Below are positions 16,806 through 24,909 of a stretch of 32,662 nucleotides of DNA, one piece after another. The translations under genes and the position numbers were made by a program. The notes beneath the pieces were generated by a model. That model made no database searches and was not told the origin of the DNA. It worked only from the letters and a program-made list of their open reading frames with translations. Source of the DNA: CALZJC01 sp041574955 (GTDB taxonomy: Bacteria > Acidobacteriota > Thermoanaerobaculia > Multivoradales > JAHEKO01); assembly GCA_041574955.1 (NCBI GenBank), contig JBFGNS010000028.1, positions 1-32,662 of the forward strand. The letters run 5' to 3'. Each line of letters starts with the position of its first letter. Position 1 is the stretch's first letter.

Positions 16806-17741
16806 TCAGAACGCCCACTCGCCGACGACGACGGTGTCGTTGCGCTCGAGAGGCACGTCGGGATCTTTGCCGCGCTGGATCCGTTTCAAGTTGAGCTTGA
16901 TCTTCGTCTGCGTGCCGTCGGCCAGACGGCGCAGGACGTGCACCGAGCTGAGGCGGGCACGCTCGGTCGGCCCGCCGGCGGCGGTCACCGCCTGCAGCGC
17001 CGTGATGCCCTCCGAGCTCGTGTACTCGACGGGGCCCGGACGCACCACCGCGCCGGTGACGTAGACCCGGTAGGTACGCACCGGCGGCACCACGACCATA
17101 TCCCCGGGCTGCAGCTGCAGGTTGGCCTCGGGCTCCGCGTTGAGCAGGCTCTCGGCGGCGACGGTGAAGCGCCGCTGGGAGCCGTCCGCCTCGCTGCGCA
17201 CCACCACGATCTCCTGGCCGGCCCGCTCGCCCTCTCTCGCCGACAGCCCGCCGGCCTTGCCCAGCATGTCGAGCAGCGAGGACGGCCCGAGCATCTGGTA
17301 GACGCCGGGCTGGCTCACCGCGCCCTGGATGTAAACCGTCTGCGACACCAGCTCCTCGACGAAGATCGACACGTCCGGGTCGCGCAGCAGTTGTCGCTCC
17401 TCGAGCAGCCGCTCGACAGCCGCTTCGGCTTCGCTCAGCGACAGGCCGCTTATCGACACTTCGCCCAGCAGGGGCAACGAGATGGTGCCGCCGGGGCCGA
17501 CCCTCACCTTGCGGTCCAGCTCGTCGAGCCCGAAGACGTCGACACTCAGCACGTCGCCCGGGCCGATGCGGATCTCGCCCGCCCTGGCGGCGGGCTCGGG
17601 CGCGGGCGGCGCCTGCGCGGCCGCCCGGTGCCCGGCCGCGGCCCCTACCAGCCCGGCGGCCACCAGCAGGACAGCGGTCCGTCGGGAACACGCCGCGCGG
17701 CAAGAACGAAGCTCTCTGGTCAGAAAACGCTTTGGCAACAT
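16806..17741 (-). CDS. Wza-like polysaccharide export protein (Poly_export plus SLBB)
   Basis: 311 residues with an N-terminal signal peptide (basic n-region, hydrophobic core about 23-36, cleavage likely after A42 in RAAA-Q). The Poly_export domain covers about residues 55-130 (IRIGPGDVLSVDVFG, GTISLPLLGEVSISGLSLSEAE). Two SLBB repeats follow (VYIQGAVSQPGVYQM near 137 and VYVTGAVVRPGPVEY near 226). No lipobox Cys and no C-terminal amphipathic helix like that of E. coli Wza are visible. It therefore probably forms the periplasmic ring and relies on a separate outer-membrane channel. A GGAGA Shine-Dalgarno lies 4 nt before the ATG. The beta-barrel gene sits 31 bp upstream in the same operon, and the kinase partner is divergently encoded. 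Confidence 0.93.
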   Translation of the reverse strand: MLPKRFLTRELRSCRAACSRRTAVLLVAAGLVGAAAGHRAAAQAPPAPEPAARAGEIRIGPGDVLSVDVFGLDELDRKVRVGPGGTISLPLLGEVSISGLSLSEAEAAVERLLEERQLLRDPDVSIFVEELVSQTVYIQGAVSQPGVYQMLGPSSLLDMLGKAGGLSAREGERAGQEIVVVRSEADGSQRRFTVAAESLLNAEPEANLQLQPGDMVVVPPVRTYRVYVTGAVVRPGPVEYTSSEGITALQAVTAAGGPTERARLSSVHVLRRLADGTQTKIKLNLKRIQRGKDPDVPLERNDTVVVGEWAF

Positions 17742-17772
17742 CCGGTCTCCGGTAGTTCTAGCGTCGCCACTG

Positions 17773-19059
17773 TCAGCCCCAGGTTCCAGCCCCCTTGCGG
17801 CCGAGCGCTAGCCCGGCGCCCAGCACCGTCGTCGAACGGTCGAACTGCGGCAAGCTCGACCGGTACTCGGTGCGCGTGCCGCGCAGCACCAGCGTGGCCC
17901 TGCCGAACTCGATCCGGAGCTCGCCGCCGAATGCGTCGAAGTCGTCGAGGCGTACGGGCACCAGCGGGTCGAGCGTGAAGTAGGGGTTCTCTCCCCGCTC
18001 GGCAAACAGCCGGGCGCCGAGCCGCCGGCCGACGCTGAAGCGCGCTCCGACTCCGGTGGCCGTGTCCTCGAAGTAGGCCCAGGTGCTGTCGAACGAATAG
18101 ACCAGCTCCCGCCGACCGAACAGTTCGAGCTCGAGTGGGGGTATCAGCTTCCAGGTCAGCTGGGCTCGCCCGGTGACGTCGTCGTAGGCCATCGGCCGTC
18201 CGGGATCGTCGAACTCCAGCTCACGCAGGGCGAGGTCGGCTTCGACACGCAGCCGTTTTCCCTGCAGCGACAGCTCGATGACCGGCGACGTGCCGGAGTT
18301 GGACAGCGGGCTGTCCGGCTGCTCGAAGGCCACCTCCACCGCCTCGACGCCGACGCCCACCGTCAGGCCGAGCGCGGACCGGTACTCGAGCAGCGAGCGC
18401 AGCACGGTCTCCTCGCGATCCAGCGTGCCGAGATCGATCGGCACCCCTTCTCCCGTGGCGAGCGCGGCGAAACGCCGCAGCGAGCCGACGCCGCGCAGGC
18501 CGAAGCCGCCGCCCAGATCCAGCGCGAGCGCCAGCTGGGCGCGATCCTGCCGGAGATTGACCTGGTCCTCGAACTGGCGGCTGAAGACCTGCGCCAGCTC
18601 CTGGCGGGTGACGGTCGCCTCCACGCCGAGCCGTCCGAGGTTGCCGAACAGGCCGGCGCCGTAACGGCCGTTGAGCCGCCGCTGGCTCTCGGTCTCCTGC
18701 CACACGTACTCCGGCAGCAGGTGTGCCGCGAAGGTCCACTCGGCGCCGACAGGCCGGAAGAACCTCAAACCGATCCCCGCCGACACCGACAGCTCACGCT
18801 CCCCGGCATCGTCGCCGCCGTCGACCACCGCGATGTCGCGCAGCCCGAGCCACGGGCTGACGTACCAGCGCCCGACCCGCCACTTGGCGTCTTTCAACGC
18901 CTTGTCGAGGATCTGCTCCATCCTCTCGGCGTCCACCACAACCTCGCCCGGCGGCGCGTACTGCACGAACTGGGCAGCGGCAGGCTCGACTCCCAACAGG
19001 CCGGCAACCAGCAGGATCCACGTCCATCGCGGCGTTCGGGTCGTGCTGACGGGGCTCAT
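17773..19059 (-). CDS. Outer-membrane beta-barrel protein of the polysaccharide locus
   Basis: 428 residues from the ATG at 19059. The signal peptide has a hydrophobic stretch 14-23 and probable cleavage after A29 (EPAAA-Q). The mature part is a succession of alternating-hydrophobic strands rich in Gly, Arg, Glu and aromatic residues (for example LSVSAGIGLRFFRP, LRVEADLALRELEF, ELRIEFGRATLVLRGTRTEY), as expected for a 16- to 18-strand barrel. This resembles the outer-membrane barrels found next to Wza-like exporters lacking their own channel. It would serve as the outer-membrane exit for the polymer. The final residue is Gly, not the Phe/Trp typical of BAM substrates. The precise family cannot be named from the sequence alone. 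Confidence 0.75.
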   Translation of the reverse strand: MSPVSTTRTPRWTWILLVAGLLGVEPAAAQFVQYAPPGEVVVDAERMEQILDKALKDAKWRVGRWYVSPWLGLRDIAVVDGGDDAGERELSVSAGIGLRFFRPVGAEWTFAAHLLPEYVWQETESQRRLNGRYGAGLFGNLGRLGVEATVTRQELAQVFSRQFEDQVNLRQDRAQLALALDLGGGFGLRGVGSLRRFAALATGEGVPIDLGTLDREETVLRSLLEYRSALGLTVGVGVEAVEVAFEQPDSPLSNSGTSPVIELSLQGKRLRVEADLALRELEFDDPGRPMAYDDVTGRAQLTWKLIPPLELELFGRRELVYSFDSTWAYFEDTATGVGARFSVGRRLGARLFAERGENPYFTLDPLVPVRLDDFDAFGGELRIEFGRATLVLRGTRTEYRSSLPQFDRSTTVLGAGLALGRKGAGTWG

Positions 19060-19122
19060 CTGAGGCGAAATGGGGCGGGAGCAGGCAGCGGCAGCCCGGG
19101 GTGGGCCGCGGGGCGATGAGCT

Positions 19123-19128
19123 ATGATA
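19123..19128 (+). promoter_or_regulatory. Possible -10 element (TATGAT) in the divergent export/kinase spacer
   Basis: TATGAT, followed by AA, is the only AT-rich spot in the 143-bp region between the divergent barrel and kinase genes. It lies 75 nt before the ATG at 19203. No convincing -35 box is present at 17 bp. The surrounding sequence is nearly symmetrical, so it could serve either strand. Confidence 0.3.
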
Positions 19129-19202
19129 ACTGACTCTGAAGACTGAGCTTGCGCCCGGTGGCGCCGCCATCCTCGCCCGTCACCACCCGGCCTCGAGACT
19201 CG

Positions 19203-21617
19203 ATGACACCCGCGCCCACCTCCTCGGAAGCAGCCGACGACAGGCCCCCACGAGGTTCTTCCGATCTCGTGCCCCGGGCCGGGGAGCCGGACGACCGACC
19301 GTCGACCGCGCTGCAGCCCTACCGCCCCGTCGTCCAGCAGCAGCCCGAGCCTCGGTCGCTCGCCTACTACTACCGGTTGATCCTGGACCGCCGGTGGCTG
19401 GTGCTGTCGGTGGCGGCGACCCTGGTCGTGCTGGCAGCCGTCCAGCTGTTCACCACCACCCGTATCTACCGCGCCACCGCAACTGTTCAGATCGACCCGG
19501 AGAGCTCGAAGGTGCTGCCGTACGAGGAGGTCGTCTCGGATCAGGTCTACTCGGTCTGGGCCAGCGAGGAGTACCGGCTGACCCAGGTGAGCAACCTCCA
19601 GACCCTGGCCCTGGCGCAGCGCGTGGTCGCTCGGCTGAACCTCGGGCAGAACGAGGCGTTCAACGCGCCGGTCAGCTCGGGCCTGCTGCGCGACCTCTGG
19701 GGACGGCTGCGTGGCGGCGTCGCGCGCCTGCTGGCCGGCGCCCGTCCAGTGCCGGCACCAGCGGCGGACGAGGAGGGCGGTGAGGCCGACGGCGGCGGCT
19801 GGCCCGCGGCCGCGCTGCTGGGCGGTCTCCAGGTCGACCAGCTCCGCAACACCCGCATGCTGCTGGTCAGCTACAGCTCGCCCGATCCCCGGCTCGCGGC
19901 GCGCGTCGCCAACGCGGCGGTGGAGGAGTTCATCGAGCAACACTTCGAGAGCAAGTACGAGGCCACGCTGCGGGCCCAGGAGTTCCTGCGCAAGGAGCTC
20001 CGAGAGCTGCAGGTCAAGGTCGAGGAGTCGGAAGAGGCTCTGCTGACCTACGCGCGCGCCAACGACATTCAGAACATCAACGAGCGCGAGACGATCAACC
20101 TGCAGAAGCTGGCCGATCTGAGCAACGAGAAGACGGCCGTCGAGAACGATCTGCGAGCCGCGTCGGCGCGCTACCGAGCCGTCCAGGCGGTGAACCGGCA
20201 GGAGTTCCCGGACTCCCTCAAGACCGGCGCCATGCAGGAGCTCGAGCTGCGGCTGGCCGAGGTCGAGCGCTCCCTGGCCGCGATGTCCGACCGCTTCGGC
20301 CCGGAGTGGCCGGCGCTGAAGGCGCTCCAGCGGGAGGCGGTGGCGCTGCGCTCCCAGCTCGCCGCCGAACGAGCCCGCGTGGTCGAGTCGGCTCGCCTCG
20401 AGTACCAGGTGGCAGCCGAGCGCAACCGCCAGGTGGGCGAGGCCCTCGCCCAGCACCGCACGGTCGTCGACGAGCTCAACACCGACTCCATCCAGTACAA
20501 CATCATCAAGCGCGAGGCCGAGACCAACAAGCAGCTCTACGAGGGCCTGCTGCAGCGGCTCAAGGAGACCGGCGTCGCCGCCGGCCTGCGCTCGAGCAAC
20601 ATCCGCATCACCGAGCGGGCCGTCCCGCCGGGGGTGCCGATCTACCCCAACAAGCAGCGCGGGCTGATGCTGGCCTTGATGCTGGGGCTGGGCGCCGGCG
20701 TCGCTCTGGCGGTCGTTCTCGACTCGCTCGACAACAGCATCAAGGACTCCGAGGACGTGACCGACCGGCTCGGTCTGCCGGCGCTCGGCGTGGTGCCGTC
20801 GGCGCGCAGCAACGGGCGCCGCCCGCGCTGGCGCCGGAGTCGCCAGGGGACCAACCTCACCCCCTCGGCGCTGGTGGCCCATGCGGGCTCGGGATCGGGC
20901 TCCGGCCAGGCTTGGGAGGCCTACCGCGCGGTGCGCACCTCGTTGCTGCTGTCGCACTCCGGCAAGCCGCCGCAGGTGGTGCTGTTCACCTCGGCCCTGG
21001 CAAGCGAGGGCAAGACGACGACCTCGGCCAACGTCGCGCTGGTGCTGGCCCAGACCGGTGCCCGCACCCTGCTGGTCGATCTCGACCTGCGCAAGCCGCG
21101 CCAGGCCGAGCTGTTCGAGATCCCCGGCGAGCGCGGCATGAGCACCTACCTGTCGGGCAACACCGACCTGTCGTCACAGATCGTCGAGAGCCGCTTCCCG
21201 AAGCTGTTCGTGCTGCCGGCCGGCCCACCGGCGCCCAACCCGCCCGAGCTGATCGGCTCGGAGCGGATGCGCAAGGGGCTGACGCTGCTGCGCGACTACT
21301 TCACCCACATCGTGATCGACACGCCGCCGGTGCTGCAGGTCACCGACGCCCTGGTGCTCGGTCCGTGGGTCGACGGCGTGGTGGTGGTGGCGCGCAGCGG
21401 CCGCACTCCGCGCAACGCCGTGCTGCAGAGCTGCCTGCAGGTCTCGCGGCTCGGCGGCCGGCTGCTCGGCGTCCTGGTCAACGACGCTCACGTCCGCCAC
21501 TCCGGCTACGGTTACGGCTACGGCTACGGCTACGGTTACGGCGACTCCCCGGAGCCCCGGGCGGCCGAGGAAGCGACCCCGCCAACCGCCGGGGCGGCGG
21601 CGGCCAAGAAGCTCTGA
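19203..21617 (+). CDS. Wzc-like chain-length regulator / BY-type tyrosine kinase
   Basis: 804 residues from the ATG at 19203; in-frame TTG (19149) and GTG (19158) starts are possible alternatives. A Wzz-type domain lies between TM1 (about 65-83) and TM2 (about 486-505), with a long periplasmic coiled coil from roughly 260 to 450. The cytoplasmic BY-kinase domain has Walker A SALASEGKT (K604), Walker A' LLVDLDLRKP (about 622) and Walker B HIVIDTPPV (about 701). The C-terminus carries a tyrosine cluster of six alternating Gly-Tyr pairs (768-779), the autophosphorylation tail that controls oligomerisation and polymer length. The Wza-like exporter is encoded divergently, and the cognate CpsB-type phosphatase lies four genes downstream at 26039. 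A 50-residue Pro/Ser-rich stretch precedes TM1. Confidence 0.93.
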   Translation: MTPAPTSSEAADDRPPRGSSDLVPRAGEPDDRPSTALQPYRPVVQQQPEPRSLAYYYRLILDRRWLVLSVAATLVVLAAVQLFTTTRIYRATATVQIDPESSKVLPYEEVVSDQVYSVWASEEYRLTQVSNLQTLALAQRVVARLNLGQNEAFNAPVSSGLLRDLWGRLRGGVARLLAGARPVPAPAADEEGGEADGGGWPAAALLGGLQVDQLRNTRMLLVSYSSPDPRLAARVANAAVEEFIEQHFESKYEATLRAQEFLRKELRELQVKVEESEEALLTYARANDIQNINERETINLQKLADLSNEKTAVENDLRAASARYRAVQAVNRQEFPDSLKTGAMQELELRLAEVERSLAAMSDRFGPEWPALKALQREAVALRSQLAAERARVVESARLEYQVAAERNRQVGEALAQHRTVVDELNTDSIQYNIIKREAETNKQLYEGLLQRLKETGVAAGLRSSNIRITERAVPPGVPIYPNKQRGLMLALMLGLGAGVALAVVLDSLDNSIKDSEDVTDRLGLPALGVVPSARSNGRRPRWRRSRQGTNLTPSALVAHAGSGSGSGQAWEAYRAVRTSLLLSHSGKPPQVVLFTSALASEGKTTTSANVALVLAQTGARTLLVDLDLRKPRQAELFEIPGERGMSTYLSGNTDLSSQIVESRFPKLFVLPAGPPAPNPPELIGSERMRKGLTLLRDYFTHIVIDTPPVLQVTDALVLGPWVDGVVVVARSGRTPRNAVLQSCLQVSRLGGRLLGVLVNDAHVRHSGYGYGYGYGYGYGDSPEPRAAEEATPPTAGAAAAKKL
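21504..21539 (+). repeat. Hexanucleotide repeat (GGYTAC)x6 encoding the Tyr tail
   Basis: Six consecutive GGC/GGT-TAC units encode (Gly-Tyr)6 near the C-terminus of the BY-kinase. The array is in frame. Gain or loss of units by slippage would change the number of phosphorylatable tyrosines without disrupting the gene. Confidence 0.9.
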
Positions 21618-21649
21618 GCGACCGCCCGCCGGAGCCACCGAGACGACCG

Positions 21650-24160
21650 GTGCGGGCCCCGCGTCGCCACCTGCTGCTCGCCACGGCGGCCGTCGTGTTC
21701 GGCGGCGCCGTCCTGTGGTCGGCCTGGCGGTACGGCGCCACCGAGAGCTGGGCCCAGTACCGCCTGTTCCTGCTGCTCGCCGGGGCCGCGCTGCCGGCCG
21801 TGTGGAGCTCCGACCGTCGCCTGTTCAGCGACTGGCGGGGGCTGGCGCTGGCGGCCGTCGGGCTCTTCCTGCTGGTCCAGGTCTTCCGGCTGCCGACCCT
21901 CGAGGCGGCCGGCTACACCCTGGCGGCCGTCGCCTGGCTGGGCCTGGTGGTCGGGCTCGCCCTGACCTGGGGGAGCCGCCGGCGGGCCCGCGCGCTGGTG
22001 ACGTTCCTGCTGCTGTTGGGAGCGGTCGAGGCGGTGGTCGGTATCGCCCAGGGCGTGGGTGCGGCGGCCAGCCCGGGAGCGCTCGCCGGCGAGCCCAACC
22101 TGGTCTCGGGCACGCTGTTCAACCGCAACCACTTTGCCGGCCTGCTCAATATGGTGCTGCCGTTCGCCGTTGCCGGCCTCGCCGCGTCGCTGTCCGACAG
22201 ACATCGCTCGCCCCAGCCCCGCTCGGAGCGCTACGCCCGCGGCTGGCTGGCGGCGGCCGGCTGCTCGCTGATCGGTCTGGCTGTGCTGCTGTCGCGCTCG
22301 CGCGGCGGCATCTTGACCCTGACGCTGGTTCTGCTGCTGATGGCGGCGCTGATGCTCGCCCGCCGGGGCGGCCGGCTGGCGGCGGGAGCCGTGCTGGTGG
22401 TGCTGCTCGGCGCGCTCGGTCTCGGCGGCGCGCTGGCCGGCGAGGGGCTGGTCGAGCGTCTCGACGAGGGCGGCGGCTGGCGTCCGGGTCTGTACCGCGA
22501 CACCCTGGCGATGATCGCCGAACAGCCCCTCGGCTACGGGCCGGGGATGTACCGCTGGCGTTTTCTGCCGTACCAGACCGTCGGCACGGCCAAGCGGTAC
22601 GACCACGCCCACAACGACTATCTCGAAGTGGCTGCCGACTGGGGAGTGCCCGTGGCGGCGCTGCTGTGCGCCCTCCTGGTGTGGCGGCTGGCTCGCGCCG
22701 TTCGAAGGTACACGCGCGACGACGAGGCCGGCTGGCTGTCGCTGGGCTGCGCCGGCGCCATCTTCTCGATCCTGGTCCACAGCCTGTTCGACTTCAATTT
22801 GCAGATCCCCACCAACCTGCTGGTGTTCAGCACCGTCGTAGCGCTCGCCTGGAGCCTCGATCGGCCGGCCGTCGAGGCACCCGCGGCGCCGCGCCGATCG
22901 GCCAACGCCGGGCTGCTGCTGGCGCTCGCCCTGACCGCCGCGCTGCTGCTCGCCGGCTGGCACACGGGCTGGCGCGCCGTGGCCGCCGGCAAGGCGCGTT
23001 CCGCGGGCTCGATCGCGGCCTTGAGCGAAGCCAGCCGCTGGGACCCGCACGACCCGGGGCTGCCGTTCCGGCTCGGCATCGCCCACCGCGACGCCCTGGT
23101 CGGCCGCGACCTCGACGCCGCCATCAGCCTGCTCGAGCGCGCGGTGAAGCTCAACCCGTACAACCCCAGGTACCGCTCCGAGCTGGCCGTCGCGCACGAG
23201 CTGGCGCGGCAGCCCGAGCTGGCCGAGGCGCGGCTGCTCGAGGCCGTCGAGATCAGCCCCCGGCGGCCGTACTACCGCTGGCGGCTGGCCAACCTGTACC
23301 TGCGCCGGGGCGAGCTGGCGCGGGCAACGCCGCTGCTGCGCGAGCTGATGGACGAAGAGGCGACGCTGCGCGGCCCCGCCCTAGCCCTGCTGCTGGGCGC
23401 CGGCGCCGACGCCGCGCTGGTGGATTCGCTATGGCCGGAGGGGCGCGACGCACGCCGGGCCCTGTTCTCGCTGCTGGTCCGGACCGAGCAGTTCGGCAGC
23501 GGACCGGTGGTCGAGCTGGCGGCACGGCAGTGGCCGCGGCTGCTGGCCGACGAGCCGCCGCTCGAGCCCGCGGCCGGCATCCGCTACCTCGAGCGGCTGG
23601 TCGCGGCCGGGCGCCGCGGGGAGGCCGGGCAGCGGTGGCTCGAGCTGGCCGCCGCCCATGGCCACCGGGACCCGGAGTTCGCCGACGGTCGCAACGCGTT
23701 GTGGAACGGCGGCTTCGAGCTTCCGGACCTCGGCGGCCCGTTCGACTGGGTGCTCGGCTGTCGGCCCGCCTACTGTGTCGAGATCGGAACCCTGGACGGC
23801 GAGCGGTTCCTGGCGGTGCGCTTCGACGGCACCGAGAACCTCGCCCTCCATCACACCCTGCAGAGTCCGGCGGTCGAGCCGGGCGGCCGCTACCGGATCA
23901 GCCTGCGGCTGCGTTCGCGCGGACTGACCACCGAGCAGGGGGTCTTTGTGCGGCTGGTGGCGGCCGACGGCCGTGTGCTGTTCGAGACGCCCCGGCTACT
24001 GGGCGACAGCGACTGGCAGGAGCTGACCGGCGAGTTCACGGCGCCGGCCTCGGACAAGCCGCTCGAGCTCCAGCTCCGCCGCCTCCCCAGCCGGCGCCTG
24101 GGCAACCGGCTGGCGGGTAGCCTGTGGGTCGATGAGGTACTCTTGAGCCGGCAAAGCTGA
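21650..24160 (+). CDS. O-antigen ligase/polymerase (Wzy_C family) with C-terminal TPR and lectin-like region
   Basis: 836 residues if it starts at the GTG at 21650, 33 bases after the kinase stop; no ATG is better placed. About 12 TM segments occupy residues 5-430. The Wzy_C/WaaL signatures are NRNHFAGLLNMVLP (about 157) and the large loop GYGPGMYRWRF followed by HAHNDYLEVAADWG (about 319). Residues about 455-565 form TPR-like helical repeats (SLLERAVKLNPYNPRYRSELA). From about 680 a beta-rich domain begins with ALWNGGFELPDLGGPFDW, resembling the jelly-roll carbohydrate-binding domains that start NGGFE. It probably polymerises or ligates lipid-linked sugar units on the periplasmic side, with the soluble part reaching into the periplasm. 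The stop overlaps the next start by 1 nt (TGATG). Confidence 0.88.
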   Translation: MRAPRRHLLLATAAVVFGGAVLWSAWRYGATESWAQYRLFLLLAGAALPAVWSSDRRLFSDWRGLALAAVGLFLLVQVFRLPTLEAAGYTLAAVAWLGLVVGLALTWGSRRRARALVTFLLLLGAVEAVVGIAQGVGAAASPGALAGEPNLVSGTLFNRNHFAGLLNMVLPFAVAGLAASLSDRHRSPQPRSERYARGWLAAAGCSLIGLAVLLSRSRGGILTLTLVLLLMAALMLARRGGRLAAGAVLVVLLGALGLGGALAGEGLVERLDEGGGWRPGLYRDTLAMIAEQPLGYGPGMYRWRFLPYQTVGTAKRYDHAHNDYLEVAADWGVPVAALLCALLVWRLARAVRRYTRDDEAGWLSLGCAGAIFSILVHSLFDFNLQIPTNLLVFSTVVALAWSLDRPAVEAPAAPRRSANAGLLLALALTAALLLAGWHTGWRAVAAGKARSAGSIAALSEASRWDPHDPGLPFRLGIAHRDALVGRDLDAAISLLERAVKLNPYNPRYRSELAVAHELARQPELAEARLLEAVEISPRRPYYRWRLANLYLRRGELARATPLLRELMDEEATLRGPALALLLGAGADAALVDSLWPEGRDARRALFSLLVRTEQFGSGPVVELAARQWPRLLADEPPLEPAAGIRYLERLVAAGRRGEAGQRWLELAAAHGHRDPEFADGRNALWNGGFELPDLGGPFDWVLGCRPAYCVEIGTLDGERFLAVRFDGTENLALHHTLQSPAVEPGGRYRISLRLRSRGLTTEQGVFVRLVAADGRVLFETPRLLGDSDWQELTGEFTAPASDKPLELQLRRLPSRRLGNRLAGSLWVDEVLLSRQS

Positions 24161-24909
24161 TGCTCCGTCTGGTTCTTCCGCTCGTCGGCCTGCTGGCTTT
24201 CGCGGTTGCCGACCGGGGCTCTCTCGAGATCCGCAGCCTGCCCGGGGCCACCGTGGTCTGGGAAGGCATCGAGCTCGGCGCCACCGACGCCGACGGTCGG
24301 CTGACGATCGGCGACATCCCCCCCGGCACCTACCGGGTGGCCCTGCGCAAGGAGGGCTTCGAGCCGCTCGATCTGGAGGTCGAGATCGGCGCCGGCGCCA
24401 CCACGGTGAGCGGCAACCTCCAGCCGCTGGCGCCGCCGCCCGCGCGGGACGTCACGCCGACGACGCCCCGGCCGCCGGCCGCCGAGCCGCAGCCGGCTCC
24501 ACCGCCGGCTCTCACGCTCCCCGACACCCACACCGAGCCGCCGGCGCCGGCTGCCGCCGCCACCAACCTGGCGGCCGCACCTCACCGGGGCGAGCCGGTC
24601 ACCCCGGAGCAGGCCACGGCCGCCACCGCGCCGGGCCTGCTGGTGTGGGCGCTGGTGGCGGCCGCCGCCGCGCTCGGCGCCGCCCTCGTGCGGCGCCGGC
24701 TGCTGCGCGCGCCCCAGCCGGCACCCGGGCCGCCTGCCGCCGACTGGGACGGTGGCCGCTCGCCGGACGGCGCGCCGGACGAGCCGCACGACCCTTCGTT
24801 CCTCTCCGAGCTCAAGCAGCGCGAAATGGAGCTGGCGGACACCGAGCTGGCGGCCGACGACCACGACGTCATCGACGTCGAGGTGATCGAAGTCGACGAC
24901 GCCGACTGA
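24160..24909 (+). CDS. PEGA-domain membrane protein with acidic C-terminal tail
   Basis: 249 residues. The N-terminal hydrophobic segment 1-18 is likely a signal peptide. The PEGA domain (about 20-90: LEIRSLPGATVVWEGIELG, IPPGTYRVALRKEGFEPL) is a small beta-sandwich common in surface and periplasmic proteins. A Pro/Ala/Thr-rich linker covers 91-155. One TM helix lies at about 159-177, followed by RRR, which puts the remainder in the cytoplasm. The cytoplasmic tail ends in a strongly acidic stretch (DVIDVEVIEVDDAD). It overlaps the polymerase by 1 nt and the next gene by 1 nt (TGATG on both sides), so co-translation is likely. Function is not known; a bridge between periplasmic polymer machinery and a cytoplasmic partner is inference. 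Confidence 0.85.
   Translation: MLRLVLPLVGLLAFAVADRGSLEIRSLPGATVVWEGIELGATDADGRLTIGDIPPGTYRVALRKEGFEPLDLEVEIGAGATTVSGNLQPLAPPPARDVTPTTPRPPAAEPQPAPPPALTLPDTHTEPPAPAAAATNLAAAPHRGEPVTPEQATAATAPGLLVWALVAAAAALGAALVRRRLLRAPQPAPGPPAADWDGGRSPDGAPDEPHDPSFLSELKQREMELADTELAADDHDVIDVEVIEVDDAD

Noticed and set aside
20306..21649. Upstream extension of the Wzy_C protein to 1284 codons
   Set aside because: The upstream part is an alternative frame of the BY-kinase gene. Membrane-protein sequence begins just after the GTG at 21650.
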